The notes beneath the pieces were generated by a model. It was not told the DNA's origin. It saw nothing but the letters and a program-made list of their open reading frames with translations, and searched no databases. The translations under genes and the position numbers were made by a program. Shown piece by piece: positions 17,712 through 27,115 of a DNA stretch of 64,000 nt (its first letter is position 1; every line of letters begins with the position of its first letter). This DNA comes from Desulfoscipio sp. XC116. Lineage in GTDB: Bacteria > Bacillota > Desulfotomaculia > Desulfotomaculales > Desulfallaceae. The stretch is taken from the NCBI RefSeq assembly GCF_039851975.1, contig NZ_CP156660.1, forward strand, positions 1,741,035 to 1,805,034. Reading direction: 5' to 3'.

Positions 17712-18650
17712 TCAGCCGGCATGACGATTGGCCGCCATACCAACTGAAGCAAGTGCGTCATACACAGTATCAATAATGTGTACACAGCCGTTACCCTTAC
17801 CTAATAGAGCGGCTACTTGCTTTTTACTGAGACTGGTTGTGGTATGACCGGGTAATTGCTGCAGAAATACGGCGGCTTCTTTACAAATTTTATCCGGCGC
17901 ACGCAGTAATGTGCCACCGGCACCGGTAATTACCATATTTTTTTCGATATCCAATTCAATGCTTAATTCGTGAAAAGAATCGCTAAATGTGGCAATAACG
18001 TGATAACTGAAATCTGGTGTTGCGTAAACTGAATATGATTTAAATCGGTTGAATAGGTTGCCGGAACGCATGTAACAAGCATAATCATCCCAGCTTTGAC
18101 TGACTTTGTCAAGGTTGCTGTAATAGCGGCAGGAATTGGCATAAAACTTTTCCCAATACTTACTGTAATCGGAAGCCGAAGCAAAACCTCGTTCCTTAAA
18201 TAAAAATGTTTCAGCTTGGATAATGCCGCGTATTGTTTCGGAAAACAGGGCGCGGAGAAAAGGCCCCAGACCAGCCAGCGCTTCTTTAATTGCCGGACCG
18301 CAGTTAAAGTAGGCCTCAATGCCACGCATGCCGGGGACATTTGTAATAGCTACAGGCGGGGAGTGGTTTTCCCAAGCGGCATCCATGATTTTAAAGCTAA
18401 TTGGGTCCACCTGCAACCGTGTGCTAATCTCGCAGTCGGTACCGCAATACACTGTTTGAGCGTTAATATATCCGGTTTTTTGTTGCCGGAACGCATCCAA
18501 CTCCGCAGCTTGAGCGCTATTTAAGTGTGCGTGCTCTCGCTGGTGCTCTGTGATTACTGCGGCATCTGTATTAACTTTAGCTTCATTACCTGGGGGAGGT
18601 GAATCAAAGCGTACAGTGGTAAGCCAGTGGCGTTGGATAACATTAATCAT
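17712..18650 (-). CDS. DUF2889-like hypothetical protein
   Basis: About 312 residues. The C-terminal part, with a conserved Cys in the CKEAA stretch and then GNGCVHIIDTVYDAL, resembles the end of DUF2889 proteins, where a GC-H motif closes the domain; the match is by eye and tentative. No signal peptide or membrane segment. The start is set at the ATG at 18650 because AAAGGAG lies seven bases upstream, although the frame opens at 18671. Function unknown. It is a single gene. Confidence 0.65.
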   Translation of the reverse strand: MINVIQRHWLTTVRFDSPPPGNEAKVNTDAAVITEHQREHAHLNSAQAAELDAFRQQKTGYINAQTVYCGTDCEISTRLQVDPISFKIMDAAWENHSPPVAITNVPGMRGIEAYFNCGPAIKEALAGLGPFLRALFSETIRGIIQAETFLFKERGFASASDYSKYWEKFYANSCRYYSNLDKVSQSWDDYACYMRSGNLFNRFKSYSVYATPDFSYHVIATFSDSFHELSIELDIEKNMVITGAGGTLLRAPDKICKEAAVFLQQLPGHTTTSLSKKQVAALLGKGNGCVHIIDTVYDALASVGMAANRHAG

Positions 18651-19019
18651 GGCTTCACTCCTTTGACTCATTATACCGGAAAATGAACGTTTTGTTAGTC
18701 CCTGATTTAAAAAAGTTAATGTAATTATAATTTTTTATTAACCTAACTAAGACTAATACTATGTTAAAAAAAGCACCTCGCATTCGCGAAGTGCCTGGTA
18801 ATCTAATTAATGTGAATTTTTTGCTGGTTCTGCCGAGCTTTTCCCGGGTGTGGCTTTACAAATGTCATTGCAAGTGTGGCAAAGCATTTCAATGGCAAAA
18901 TAATCTCTCGATATGGAATTGACAGCACCTCGTTTCTATAATGTATAATCAAAATTGAAACAGACTGTGTCGGATTATTGATCTGGTTACTTGCAGTAGT
19001 TTAATTGAGCTAAAGTTGC
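18651..19019. other. Intergenic region with a terminator and a possible micro-ORF
   Basis: A hairpin at 18771-18797 (GCACCTCGC and GCGAAGTGC arms) followed on the minus strand by a T-run implies a transcript entering from the right. The only frame in place is a 26-codon ORF at 18807-18887 on the minus strand, with CHTC and a further Cys, but no clear ribosome binding site. Otherwise I see nothing here. Confidence 0.4.
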
Positions 19020-19316
19020 CTACCGGTCTGTGGTGCCTTCTTTAAGGATTGCTATGGCCTTGGCAGTAAGAACAATAGGAAAACTGCGAATATGTTGGGG
19101 ACGTAGGAATGTAGCCGGTAAAAAGGCATTAGTGGAGATAAGGTTCTTATCCATCAGTATTTTGGCTAATTCTATAGCTTGTTGTTCTGAAAGTGAAAAC
19201 TGGTTCATAATTTTATCCATTGCATTTTCCAAAAAAAACGTACATTTTTGGGCATTGTAAAGCTCGCGCAGTATCTTTTCCAGACGCAGGTTTTCCATGT
19301 TTATTATATCGGTCAT
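19020..19316 (-). CDS. Hypothetical protein, about 98 residues
   Basis: A soluble helical protein with no recognised family (LRLEKILRELYNAQKCTFFLENAMDKI). The frame is open from 19499, but that would overlap the GerW-like gene and has no binding site. The ATG at 19316, behind AAAGGA, gives a compact product. A regulatory winged-helix role is possible from its length and helix pattern but not shown. Confidence 0.55.
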   Translation of the reverse strand: MTDIINMENLRLEKILRELYNAQKCTFFLENAMDKIMNQFSLSEQQAIELAKILMDKNLISTNAFLPATFLRPQHIRSFPIVLTAKAIAILKEGTTDR

Positions 19317-19458
19317 TATAATTCTCATTCCTTTCTTGGGACATAAGAGGTCACTGAGAAAATTTCTTTCGGAGCTGAACCTTCTAATGGCAATACATGC
19401 ATCACCTTGTTTTATGATTAAATGTAGTACCCTAGCTTTAATCGCGGGTCTGCTGCAG

Positions 19459-19815
19459 TCATTGGCTGGTCCGCCGGTTGCCCTGCTCCTCAGTATCACG
19501 TTTTATTTGTGCAGCGGATAATATTTCAGGTATCAGTGATGCCAGGTTCTCCAGTGGACTCACGGTCTGACCGGGGCGCAAGGAAAAAACATTGATGATA
19601 TCTTCTTTTACGGCCACTATCGCCACCGGGTCCAGGCGAATGCCCCCGCCTCCCGCGCCCTGTTGTGAAGTGGTGCCACCGTAGGCGGTGGACACCGATA
19701 TAATTGGCAACAGCGTGGTATCCTGTACTACCATAGGCTTACCCAGCACCATATCTTTGCATGAGGTTTGCTCCATCCCGGACAAAATGCCTGTCAATTT
19801 TCCACTATGCAGCAT
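19459..19815 (-). CDS. GerW/YtfJ-like sporulation protein
   Basis: A 118-residue member of the YtfJ family. The core GKPMVVQDTTLLPIISVSTAYGG with a following Gly-rich turn (QQGAGGGG) and VAIVAVKEDII matches the family fold. In Bacillus the protein (GerW) is made in the forespore and affects germination. Here the usual N-terminal extension is shorter. It supports a spore-forming host. The next gene on the strand follows about 140 bp later. Confidence 0.8.
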   Translation of the reverse strand: MLHSGKLTGILSGMEQTSCKDMVLGKPMVVQDTTLLPIISVSTAYGGTTSQQGAGGGGIRLDPVAIVAVKEDIINVFSLRPGQTVSPLENLASLIPEILSAAQIKRDTEEQGNRRTSQ

Positions 19816-20008
19816 AATTGTAATACCTGATCCAAAAAAAACTAACTGATTTTTCGCGTAAATATATTCAGCTAGATTTCTTGACCAGGCTTTCGCTCCT
19901 TTCGTGCCAACGTAAAAGATATAAGGTATAATCCATATCTGCTCATAATTTTATAAATTAAGGCCCCAAATTGATCGTATAAGGCTAGTATACCAGCATT
20001 TTGGCAAA

Positions 20009-21913
20009 TTACAAACTTCTGCCTGTCTTTTTCACCGGTACCAGTAGCTTTTTATCTTTTACGGATAACACGCCACTTGGAGACAGACGCAGCTCGGGCA
20101 AGTGAGTGGCGGATAGGAATAATAGCGTATATAGTAAGTCGTAATGGACGTGTCCCCGTTCAGCCAGCAGTTTGTAGAGTGTACTACAGCGGTCAATTAA
20201 TTTATCTACGGGTGATGGACTCATAATGCCGCCCAACGGCAGAGGCAACTCATAGATGATGCTGCCTTTTTCCGTTACTACCAGACCGCCGCCCATATCA
20301 TACATGCGCTCAATGGCTTGCAGCATGCAGACCGGGTCATTGCCCAGGGTCAGTATGTCACCGGTGATGGTATTGGAGCAGGCCAGTCCATCCAGGCTAT
20401 CAGCGAAGTTGCTCAGTAGACCATTGGTTACCCAATTTCCCTCTCGGTTTAAAAGGGCGGCATAAACAATATTCCGGTGCTCCGATATGTCTAAATAACC
20501 GTTTTCTACAGGTAGTTCTATGTCGCGTCGCCGGGTTATTACCGGGTTGATCAGGTGCATTACGGGAAAAATAGCTGTTGATGCAATAAGTTGCATATCC
20601 TTTTCGTGTGTCGGATGCTTTTCTTTTTGTGTCCTTTCTCTTACCTCAAGTGCAGTCTCATTTATTATACACTCTTTATGTGGGACTTCACTTACCACGG
20701 GGATCAGATCGTGCGGGGTTAACTTGGCAGCGGAGCCTGCTACAGGTTTTATGTGGTAGTGCCGCCAATTGGGCTGTGGAAGCTCCACTAGTAACCGGTT
20801 GTTGTCGGCCATCCACCGGCCTTCGGCCAGCACCTTAACGGGTGTGGGGTTGGTGAGGTCAGACAAGAACAATATATCAGCCAGGCGACCCGGAGCAATA
20901 CCACCCAATTCATCGTCCATATCGTAGTAAACAGCCGGATTCAGTGTAGCCGCGCGGTAGGCATCCACCGGAGGCAGTCCGGCTTGCATGGCTAAACGCA
21001 AAATAGCATCGGTAAAGCCATGCCGCATGGTGGGCGGTGTTACGCCATCGGTAGTGATCATAATCCGGGATAGGTTAACACCCGAAGCCAGTAATTCTTG
21101 GATTAACCGGGGCAGGTCGGGGCGCAGCGAACTATGTCGCAGTGTAGCGTACATGCCTAGTCGCAGTCGGCGCAGCGCCTCTTCCCCGGTGATACTCTCG
21201 TGGTCCGCTGTTATACCTCCGGCAGCCAGCGCATTCAGAGTCTTAACGGATGCCCCGGGCGCGTGTCCTTCCACCCTTTTGCCCAGCCGGCCCGCCGTGA
21301 GGATATTGTCCAGCATTTGCTCTTGTCCCGCTATCAGCGACGGCCAGTCGGTCAACTCACCCACCTGCCGGGCCAGTGGCGTATTCAGCAACCGCTCAAC
21401 AGTCTGCGGGTCAAAACGTTCCATCCTGCGCCGGGAATAGGTCTGAGGGTCCAGGCGCACGCTCCACAATAATTTTACGGGCAGTGTGGCGAATTCCTGC
21501 CACAGCTCGGCCAGCTTGGTGTCGTTCATGTTCATAAAGAAAAATAAGTTATCACACACCAGCGTGGTGGTACCCAGGGTCATCACCTTTTCTGCAAGGG
21601 TAATCGGGTTATATGTTTGAAAGGGATGGGCATGCGGTTCGATATAACCCGGGCAAAGGTACTGTCCCTTAGCGCTGTGAACTTCTGTGCCTTCACCAAT
21701 CATGCTGTCGGAGCTGCCTACGTAGGCAATATGCCTGCCTTTCACTGCCACATTGGCGGTCAGCAATTCTCCGGTGTATACATTTATTACTGTGCCGTCT
21801 TTTATAAAAAGGTCCGCCGGGGTGCTGCCCCGGGCGGTGGCAATTAAATCATATAACTTGGACCTGCTTAGCGGGCGCAGCTTATGACTGCTTTTTTTCA
21901 GGCTGTTTTGCAT
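20009..21913 (-). CDS. ade: Adenine deaminase
   Basis: A 634-residue amidohydrolase that converts adenine to hypoxanthine and ammonia in purine salvage. The N-terminal part contains the metal-binding GYIEPHAHPF, and EGHAPG and DHES further on supply His ligands of the second metal; TTDGV carries a conserved Asp. The C-terminal domain (from about residue 430) has the typical NREGNWVTNG and GGGLVV motifs. Adenine deaminases are usually about 570-600 residues, and a polar linker near 410-440 makes this one longer. No purine riboswitch is visible upstream. No strong ribosome binding site is seen at the ATG. Confidence 0.92.
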   Translation of the reverse strand: MQNSLKKSSHKLRPLSRSKLYDLIATARGSTPADLFIKDGTVINVYTGELLTANVAVKGRHIAYVGSSDSMIGEGTEVHSAKGQYLCPGYIEPHAHPFQTYNPITLAEKVMTLGTTTLVCDNLFFFMNMNDTKLAELWQEFATLPVKLLWSVRLDPQTYSRRRMERFDPQTVERLLNTPLARQVGELTDWPSLIAGQEQMLDNILTAGRLGKRVEGHAPGASVKTLNALAAGGITADHESITGEEALRRLRLGMYATLRHSSLRPDLPRLIQELLASGVNLSRIMITTDGVTPPTMRHGFTDAILRLAMQAGLPPVDAYRAATLNPAVYYDMDDELGGIAPGRLADILFLSDLTNPTPVKVLAEGRWMADNNRLLVELPQPNWRHYHIKPVAGSAAKLTPHDLIPVVSEVPHKECIINETALEVRERTQKEKHPTHEKDMQLIASTAIFPVMHLINPVITRRRDIELPVENGYLDISEHRNIVYAALLNREGNWVTNGLLSNFADSLDGLACSNTITGDILTLGNDPVCMLQAIERMYDMGGGLVVTEKGSIIYELPLPLGGIMSPSPVDKLIDRCSTLYKLLAERGHVHYDLLYTLLFLSATHLPELRLSPSGVLSVKDKKLLVPVKKTGRSL

Positions 21914-22250
21914 AAATAAAACCCAGCAAAGTAAATATTCCCGACGATCGTAGGAAAAATATGCTGGTTTACCTCCTTTTCTATTGCAAGATTGAAATCG
22001 GCTATTTAAAAACCGGATTTCATTCCACTGATCGGATGCTGCTCTGCTTTATTAAATTTGATGGAAAATCCCTCGGCTTTAATTAGTTTCTTTTGCAGGA
22101 TCTGCTAAACAATTATAACACTCCTTCGCTGTTATTTGCCAGAATATTAAGCAAACGATTAAAAGTAAGCCGGTTTTTAATGTATTAAATCTACCCAAAT
22201 TGTCAATTAATAATGTACAATAGAAAATAGATTTTAATGGAGGACAGAAC
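21914..22250. other. Intergenic region, no gene seen
   Basis: It separates the divergent adenine deaminase and the gene at 22251. A minus-strand frame (22079-22282) overlaps the start of that gene and has no ribosome binding site. I find no riboswitch-like fold and no clear promoter. Confidence 0.4.
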
Positions 22251-22643
22251 ATGCAGACAGCCAATATATTGGAATTTCCCACTACCGATGATCAGCATGT
22301 CATGAGGGCCGCCGTAGACACTTTTTTATTTACTCAAACCGGTAAGACCAGGGAGATAATGCTGAAGACTATACGGGCCATACTGGACCGTTACCATATC
22401 ACCAAATTTAGCTTTGCTGATTATTATGTATACGCTGCCAAGGAGTCCAGATGGTCATTAATTAAAGCTAAAAATGTTATTAATGGAGATAAATGTCCCG
22501 GCTGTGGCGATTGTATATATACATACAAAAGCAGTGTGCGTATTTTAAGCATCGAGGAAAATTTGCGTTATCACTATGTAACCTACGGCTGTCGCTGCGG
22601 GCAGGTGTTTGGTAAATGGGAACCTGCTGCGGGCGAAGAGTAA
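22251..22643 (+). CDS. Hypothetical protein with Cys motifs
   Basis: A 130-residue protein. The N-terminal half is helical and the C-terminal half carries CPGCGDC (about 83-89) and CRCG (about 118-121), a likely zinc-binding pair. GGAGGACAG precedes the ATG. No family recognised and no signal peptide. Confidence 0.7.
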   Translation: MQTANILEFPTTDDQHVMRAAVDTFLFTQTGKTREIMLKTIRAILDRYHITKFSFADYYVYAAKESRWSLIKAKNVINGDKCPGCGDCIYTYKSSVRILSIEENLRYHYVTYGCRCGQVFGKWEPAAGEE

Positions 22644-22796
22644 TAACGAAAGCAGTTAGATATAATAATATTTAGTATATAGACATCCATGCCGCTAACG
22701 CGGCACCAGCAGAAGGATGAAAATTACCTGCTGCTATTTTCAGGATAAGTGAATAGGACAATCATATTCCGGCATCGAAAGGAGCGGTGTTCTCTA

Positions 22797-23045
22797 TTGT
22801 CCGAAGTAAGGGTTATCCGGTCAAATAATGGTGCGGGGCGGGATGATAAAACAGTGTATATAGATAATACACCGAATATAGGGGATATTTCCGGAGAGGT
22901 GTTTTTAACAAATATTGAACAGGCGATAGATGAATGCCGTGGATTGTTAAACCAGGGCTACCGCCTTACATCCTTTTGGACAGATCAGGACAAAGGTGTT
23001 GAGTTTGTTTTAAGGCCGAATCCCAACAAGATCAAAAAATTATAA
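22797..23045 (+). CDS. Hypothetical protein, about 82 residues
   Basis: A small soluble protein (SNNGAGRDDKTVYIDNT, then LTSFWTDQDKGVEFVL). No known family. The frame is open from the GTG at 22749, but the AAAGGAG at about 22779 points to the TTG at 22797, with a spacing of about 12. Start uncertain. Followed closely by the YgaP-like gene. Confidence 0.5.
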   Translation: MSEVRVIRSNNGAGRDDKTVYIDNTPNIGDISGEVFLTNIEQAIDECRGLLNQGYRLTSFWTDQDKGVEFVLRPNPNKIKKL

Positions 23046-23071
23046 AAATATGGCTGTAAAGGATTGATATT

Positions 23072-23242
23072 ATGCATTTGGATTGGCAGCGCAACTTGAG
23101 CAATACCGATAGAATTATTAGGAGTATAATTGGACTTTTCTTGGTTGGGCTTGTTTTAACAAAGGTGCTGACCGGAGTCTGGGCGGTTTTAGCGGTAATA
23201 TTCGCCTTATCTCAATTTATCGAAGCGTTTTTTGCTTACTGA
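23072..23242 (+). CDS. YgaP-like small membrane protein (DUF2892)
   Basis: A 56-residue protein with the DUF2892 pattern: RNLSNTDRIIRSIIGL, then a first membrane helix (FLVGLVLTKVL), and a second (WAVLAVIFALSQFI). Family members are short inner-membrane proteins, sometimes fused to rhodanese domains. AAAGGAT precedes the ATG. It lies 26 bp after the preceding gene and the two may be co-transcribed. Confidence 0.65.
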   Translation: MHLDWQRNLSNTDRIIRSIIGLFLVGLVLTKVLTGVWAVLAVIFALSQFIEAFFAY

Positions 23243-23518
23243 TTTGTCTATGACCTTTTGGGTTGGTCAACCCTTAAAAGACAAACCGGTGTTTAATGCT
23301 GTCGGATGTGTTTGTAACCGTATACTGTCAGGACCGTATAGATACGAACAGTCGGTGATTCCCTATAATGCGAATTACCGGCTATTTATATGGGCCAATA
23401 GTGCGATTATGGATATGGATGAACGCATTAAGGTTCTTTAACTTAATTGACTGTAATAGTTCTTTTGTTGTTTAATGTAATAAGGATATAAGCAATTAAT
23501 TGGCGGGAGGAGTTATTT

Positions 23519-25024
23519 ATGTTATATACAAGCACCAGAGGAGAATACGGGCCGCTGCCCGCCGCAGAGGCTATTAAACTGGGTATTGCTCCCGACAGTG
23601 GGTTATTTGTGCCTACTGAGCGGGTAATGATGTCTATGAAAGATATTCAGGATATGGTTGGCATGTCCTATCAGCAGCGGGCTGATAAAATACTTGGACC
23701 TTATTTGACTGACTTTGCCTCGAACGAAATTCGCTGCTCAATAGACCATGCCTACAATGCGAACAGCTTCGATCACCCCGAGGTGGCTCCGCTGGCTGAA
23801 TTGGACACAAGGCTGAGTGTGCTGGAACTTTGGCATGGGCCAACCTGTGCATTTAAGGATATGGCTTTGCAAATACTGCCCCACTTACTGGTAACATCTA
23901 TGCAAAAAACAGGGGAGAGTGCGGGTATTCTCATACTGGTGGCTACTTCGGGCGATACCGGCAAGGCCGCGCTGGAAGGCTTTAAAGATGTGCCCCGCAC
24001 CGCTATCATGGTATTTTACCCGGAAAAAGGGGTCAGTGAAGTACAAAAAATGCAAATGGTTACTCAGGAGGGCGGAAATGTAGGCGTTTATGCCGTTCGG
24101 GGCAATTTTGACGATACCCAGAGCGGTGTTAAGGCTATATTTGGCGACGTAGCTATGCAGCAGGCCGTTGCAGAGTGCGGCTATAAGTTTTCCTCAGCTA
24201 ATTCTATCAACTGGGGACGTTTGGCGCCCCAGATAGTATATTATTTCTCGGCTTACGCGGATCTTGTAAGACGGGGACATGTGCAGTTTGGCGAGGCCGT
24301 TAACTTCGTGGTGCCCACGGGCAATTTCGGCAATATACTGGCAGGGTTTTACGCCAGGCAGATGGGCTTGCCCGTGCATCGGTTGGTATGCGCCGCTAAC
24401 GAAAATAATGTGCTCACTGATTTCATTGCCAGCGGCATTTATGATCGCAATCGCGATTTTAAACGAACCATCTCCCCCTCCATGGACATACTTATCTCCA
24501 GTAATCTGGAGCGCTTGCTTTATGAGCTTACCGGTCATGACGCGTCCAAGGTGCGGCAGTGGATGGCCGATCTTGCGGCTAAAGGTCGTTATACGGTGGA
24601 TGACAGCACGCGGGAGCAGATACAGGCACTGTTCTGGTCGGACTACGCCGACGATGCCGCTACTATGTCATCCATCAAAGAAACCCATCGCCGGTACGGT
24701 TATGTGGTGGATACTCACACGGCGGTGGGACTGCATGTGTATGACCTTTACCGCCATAGTACCGGTGATGACCGGCCCACCGTGGTGTTGTCCACGGCCA
24801 GCCCATTTAAATTTAACGCCAGCGTGGCTAAGGCGCTGCTGGGCGAGGAACGTACAGCGGGCCGGGACGAGTTTGCACTGCTGCAGATGCTGTCTGATTT
24901 CAGCGGTCTGCCCGTACCTTCGGGCCTTAGCGGACTTGCCGAGCGCCGGATAAGACATCTTACCGTGGCAGACCGTGAACAGATGCCCGGGGCGGTACTG
25001 GAATTTGTAAAACAAAGGCGGTAA
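23519..25024 (+). CDS. thrC: Threonine synthase
   Basis: A 501-residue PLP enzyme that converts O-phosphohomoserine to threonine. The Schiff-base lysine is in GPTCAFKDMALQ (about residue 114), followed by the phosphate-binding ATSGDTGKAALEG. The N-terminal TSTRGEYGPLPAAEAI and the length put it in the longer class of bacterial and fungal threonine synthases. GGGAGGAG precedes the ATG. No other threonine-pathway gene is adjacent, and no T-box leader is evident in the 275 bp upstream. Confidence 0.93.
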   Translation: MLYTSTRGEYGPLPAAEAIKLGIAPDSGLFVPTERVMMSMKDIQDMVGMSYQQRADKILGPYLTDFASNEIRCSIDHAYNANSFDHPEVAPLAELDTRLSVLELWHGPTCAFKDMALQILPHLLVTSMQKTGESAGILILVATSGDTGKAALEGFKDVPRTAIMVFYPEKGVSEVQKMQMVTQEGGNVGVYAVRGNFDDTQSGVKAIFGDVAMQQAVAECGYKFSSANSINWGRLAPQIVYYFSAYADLVRRGHVQFGEAVNFVVPTGNFGNILAGFYARQMGLPVHRLVCAANENNVLTDFIASGIYDRNRDFKRTISPSMDILISSNLERLLYELTGHDASKVRQWMADLAAKGRYTVDDSTREQIQALFWSDYADDAATMSSIKETHRRYGYVVDTHTAVGLHVYDLYRHSTGDDRPTVVLSTASPFKFNASVAKALLGEERTAGRDEFALLQMLSDFSGLPVPSGLSGLAERRIRHLTVADREQMPGAVLEFVKQRR

Positions 25025-25154
25025 TAACGGACCAGCTGATGTTTGGTATTGGTCTTACGAGATAAAAATGACCGGTATATATAGTGTTAGCCGCTGTCCA
25101 TGAGACTTCGGGCAGCGACTGTAAGTCTTACTATTAATGCAGGGCGGGATAAAA

Positions 25155-25322
25155 ATGAGTAAAACTTTTTTCCCAATGATACTGACTGTGTTTGCGTCGG
25201 TGACTGTGTATTACCTTTTAGCCACCGAGGCAGGCCTTTCGGAGAATTTAAGTATGACCGGCGGCGTTGCCGTGGGGGTGCTGGGCGCCGTGGCCGCCAG
25301 AAAAATTATAAAGGGCAAATAA
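25155..25322 (+). CDS. Small membrane protein
   Basis: A 55-residue protein with two hydrophobic segments (MILTVFASVTVYYLLA and VAVGVLGAVAARKI) and a basic C-terminus. GGGCGGG lies eight bases before the chosen ATG, and the frame opens at 25137. Function unknown. Confidence 0.55.
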   Translation: MSKTFFPMILTVFASVTVYYLLATEAGLSENLSMTGGVAVGVLGAVAARKIIKGK

Positions 25323-25416
25323 GAGGCGGTGGTTGGAGTTGCCGGTACTGCTCTTTCACATACCATTTACCTTCAATTTGGGTTAACATTTCATGTGCGT
25401 CGTTGATTGGCAGGAA

Positions 25417-25439
25417 GGCCCAACCCTGGGCCTTTTTTG
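25417..25439. terminator. Terminator hairpin
   Basis: AAGGCCCA and TGGGCCTT form a stem followed by TTTTTGT. It ends the plus-strand transcript of the small membrane protein; on the opposite strand it also sits downstream of the 36-residue gene. Confidence 0.7.
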
Positions 25440-25449
25440 TATCGCACAG

Positions 25450-25560
25450 TCAAGCCCATTCTTTCATTAAGAGCGGCTGGTTAAAATGGTTGGTCACCCA
25501 AATTTCGCCTGTTTCAGGCTTGTATAATACCCCTTTGATATCTGATCTGTTTTCATGCAT
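25450..25560 (-). CDS. Small hypothetical protein, 36 residues
   Basis: A minus-strand ATG frame with AAAGGAAG upstream. The product (NRSDIKGVLYKPETGEIWV, ending LMKEWA) is hydrophilic with no known family. It ends just before a terminator hairpin. Evidence is its binding site and stop in a gap with no competing frame. Confidence 0.45.
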   Translation of the reverse strand: MHENRSDIKGVLYKPETGEIWVTNHFNQPLLMKEWA

Positions 25561-25766
25561 TTGTTGGTCACTTCCTTTCTAGCCTCGACTAGCCTAATTG
25601 TATAATTATCTGTTGTTCAAGTAAATACAATTTCGGCTGCATATGGGAAAATATATGGCAGATATGTAAGATATAGGGCGTTATCGGGGATTAAGATTGG
25701 AAAACCATTCTTATGAGTGAGCCCTAAATAAATATAGATGGTCAAGATTGTAAAGGAGGTAAGAAA

Positions 25767-26318
25767 ATGCAGTTTATGCTTAACAAAACCCGGGTGGAAA
25801 TTATACGCGGTGATATTACCGGGCAGGATACCGAGGCTGTCGTAAATGCGGCTAATTCCAGCCTGCTGGGAGGTGGCGGTGTGGATGGCGCCATTCATCG
25901 TGCCGGTGGTCCGCAGATACTTGAGGAATGTAAGATAATCAGAGCCCGTCAGGGTGGCTGTCCTACAGGCCAGGCGATAATCACCGGCGGGGGTAATTTA
26001 TCCGCACGCTATGTTATTCACACCGTAGGACCGGTGTGGCATGGAGGCAACTACAATGAGGCGGCTCTGCTGAGGGATGCCTATAACAATTGCCTGCAGT
26101 TGGCGCGGGAAATAGGAATTAAAAGCATTGCTTTCCCTTCCATCAGCACGGGGGCCTACCGCTACCCTATTGACCAAGCGGCGGCTATCGCAGCAGCTGT
26201 GGTGCGTGAATTTGCGCGTGAATATGTTCCGCCTGAGCTAATCCGCTTTGTGTTGTTCAGTGAACGGGATATGACTGCTTATATGGCCGCCTGGGATAAT
26301 GAATCTAAGCGTGGTTGA
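25767..26318 (+). CDS. Macrodomain O-acetyl-ADP-ribose deacetylase
   Basis: A 183-residue macrodomain protein of the MacroD/YmdB type. The ligand loops are present: VVNAANSSLLGGGGVDGAIH (about 30-49), ARYVIHTVGPVW, and SISTGAYRYP near residue 130. These enzymes remove ADP-ribose from proteins or cleave O-acetyl-ADP-ribose, the product of sirtuins, one of which is encoded at 12619. AAAGGAGG precedes the ATG. The C-terminal ten residues are charged and variable. Single gene. Confidence 0.92.
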   Translation: MQFMLNKTRVEIIRGDITGQDTEAVVNAANSSLLGGGGVDGAIHRAGGPQILEECKIIRARQGGCPTGQAIITGGGNLSARYVIHTVGPVWHGGNYNEAALLRDAYNNCLQLAREIGIKSIAFPSISTGAYRYPIDQAAAIAAAVVREFAREYVPPELIRFVLFSERDMTAYMAAWDNESKRG

Positions 26319-26365
26319 TATTGTCTTTTGTTTTAGATAGGAGAAGCTGCTTGGAGCGGGTAAAA

Positions 26366-26400
26366 AAGGACAGCGGCAAAGTTGGCTGTCCTTTTTTTTG
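26366..26400. terminator. Bidirectional terminator
   Basis: AAAAGGACAGC and GCTGTCCTTTT arms with T/A runs on both sides, placed between the convergent macrodomain and CotF genes. Confidence 0.8.
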
Positions 26401-26409
26401 GGTTCGGTT

Positions 26410-26967
26410 TTAGCTAAGCTGTGGTATTTGCGCCATACCAAATGTATTAATCATAGTGTTGGTGGTCATTGGTTTCATGGTCGGTACCTGGTACATGCCT
26501 TTTTGATTCATGTAATTCCACACCTCAAAGGACTGTTCACTGCAGTTTATAGCACCCTGCTGGAGCATTCTTCTTAAAGTGGGGTCGGCAAATTCCAATG
26601 ACGCCATCATTTTGAGGTTGGCGGATGCTTTATGGCAACCCAGCATACCGCTGGCTACATCCCTATCGTCCATTTCGTCAGGTGAAATATTGGGTGCATT
26701 AGGTGAGGGGTTTTTTAATCCATACGCCGGAGAAGTATTTTTAACCCTGCGGTAGGGAACTGCTTCACTTCTTTTCTGCTGCTGCACGGTCTGCACCATA
26801 TTGTTATATTCCTGGGTCATAAAACCTATTTGATTGTCTAATACTGTACGCAGCTGCGGATCTTGCACATGGGGACGGTAAAGATGAAATTGGTTGATAC
26901 CGTCAATAGTATCTGTTAAAACTTCATGCAATTGCATAATCTCGTGTGCTCCCAGTTCTGCGGCCAT
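26410..26967 (-). CDS. CotF-like spore coat protein
   Basis: A 185-residue protein of the CotF/Coat_F family. The N-terminal helices (EIMQLHEVLTDTIDGIN and FMTQEYNNMVQTV) and the C-terminal domain (DRDVASGMLGCHKASANL, ending EVWNYMNQKGMYQVP) match the ferritin-like arrangement of coat proteins. It points to spore formation. GGAGGG precedes the ATG at 26967. Confidence 0.85.
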   Translation of the reverse strand: MAAELGAHEIMQLHEVLTDTIDGINQFHLYRPHVQDPQLRTVLDNQIGFMTQEYNNMVQTVQQQKRSEAVPYRRVKNTSPAYGLKNPSPNAPNISPDEMDDRDVASGMLGCHKASANLKMMASLEFADPTLRRMLQQGAINCSEQSFEVWNYMNQKGMYQVPTMKPMTTNTMINTFGMAQIPQLS

Positions 26968-27050
26968 TATAACCCTCCTTATTATTAGATTGTATTTATA
27001 TTTGCCCGGTAGACTTGCTGAAATGCTATGAAAATAACGGTAAATAAATA

Positions 27051-27085
27051 GAAAAAATCCCCCCGTAGTGGGAGGAATTTTAATA
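27051..27085 (-). terminator. Terminator of the hdrCBA operon
   Basis: On the minus strand ATTCCTCCC and GGGGGGATTTTTT form a stem followed by T residues, about 30 bp beyond the hdrA stop. Confidence 0.65.
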
Positions 27086-27115
27086 TATCAAATAAAATCA
27101 TTGCCGATCGCGAAT

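Noticed and set aside
21914-22078. Purine riboswitch ahead of adenine deaminase
   Set aside because: The conserved junction and loop sequences are not present on the minus strand.
22079-22282. 67-codon minus-strand ORF
   Set aside because: Overlaps the start of a better-supported gene on the plus strand and has no binding site.
23232-23441. 69-codon plus-strand ORF after the YgaP-like gene
   Set aside because: Its TTG start lies inside the YgaP-like gene, there is no binding site, and the text shows no coding pattern.
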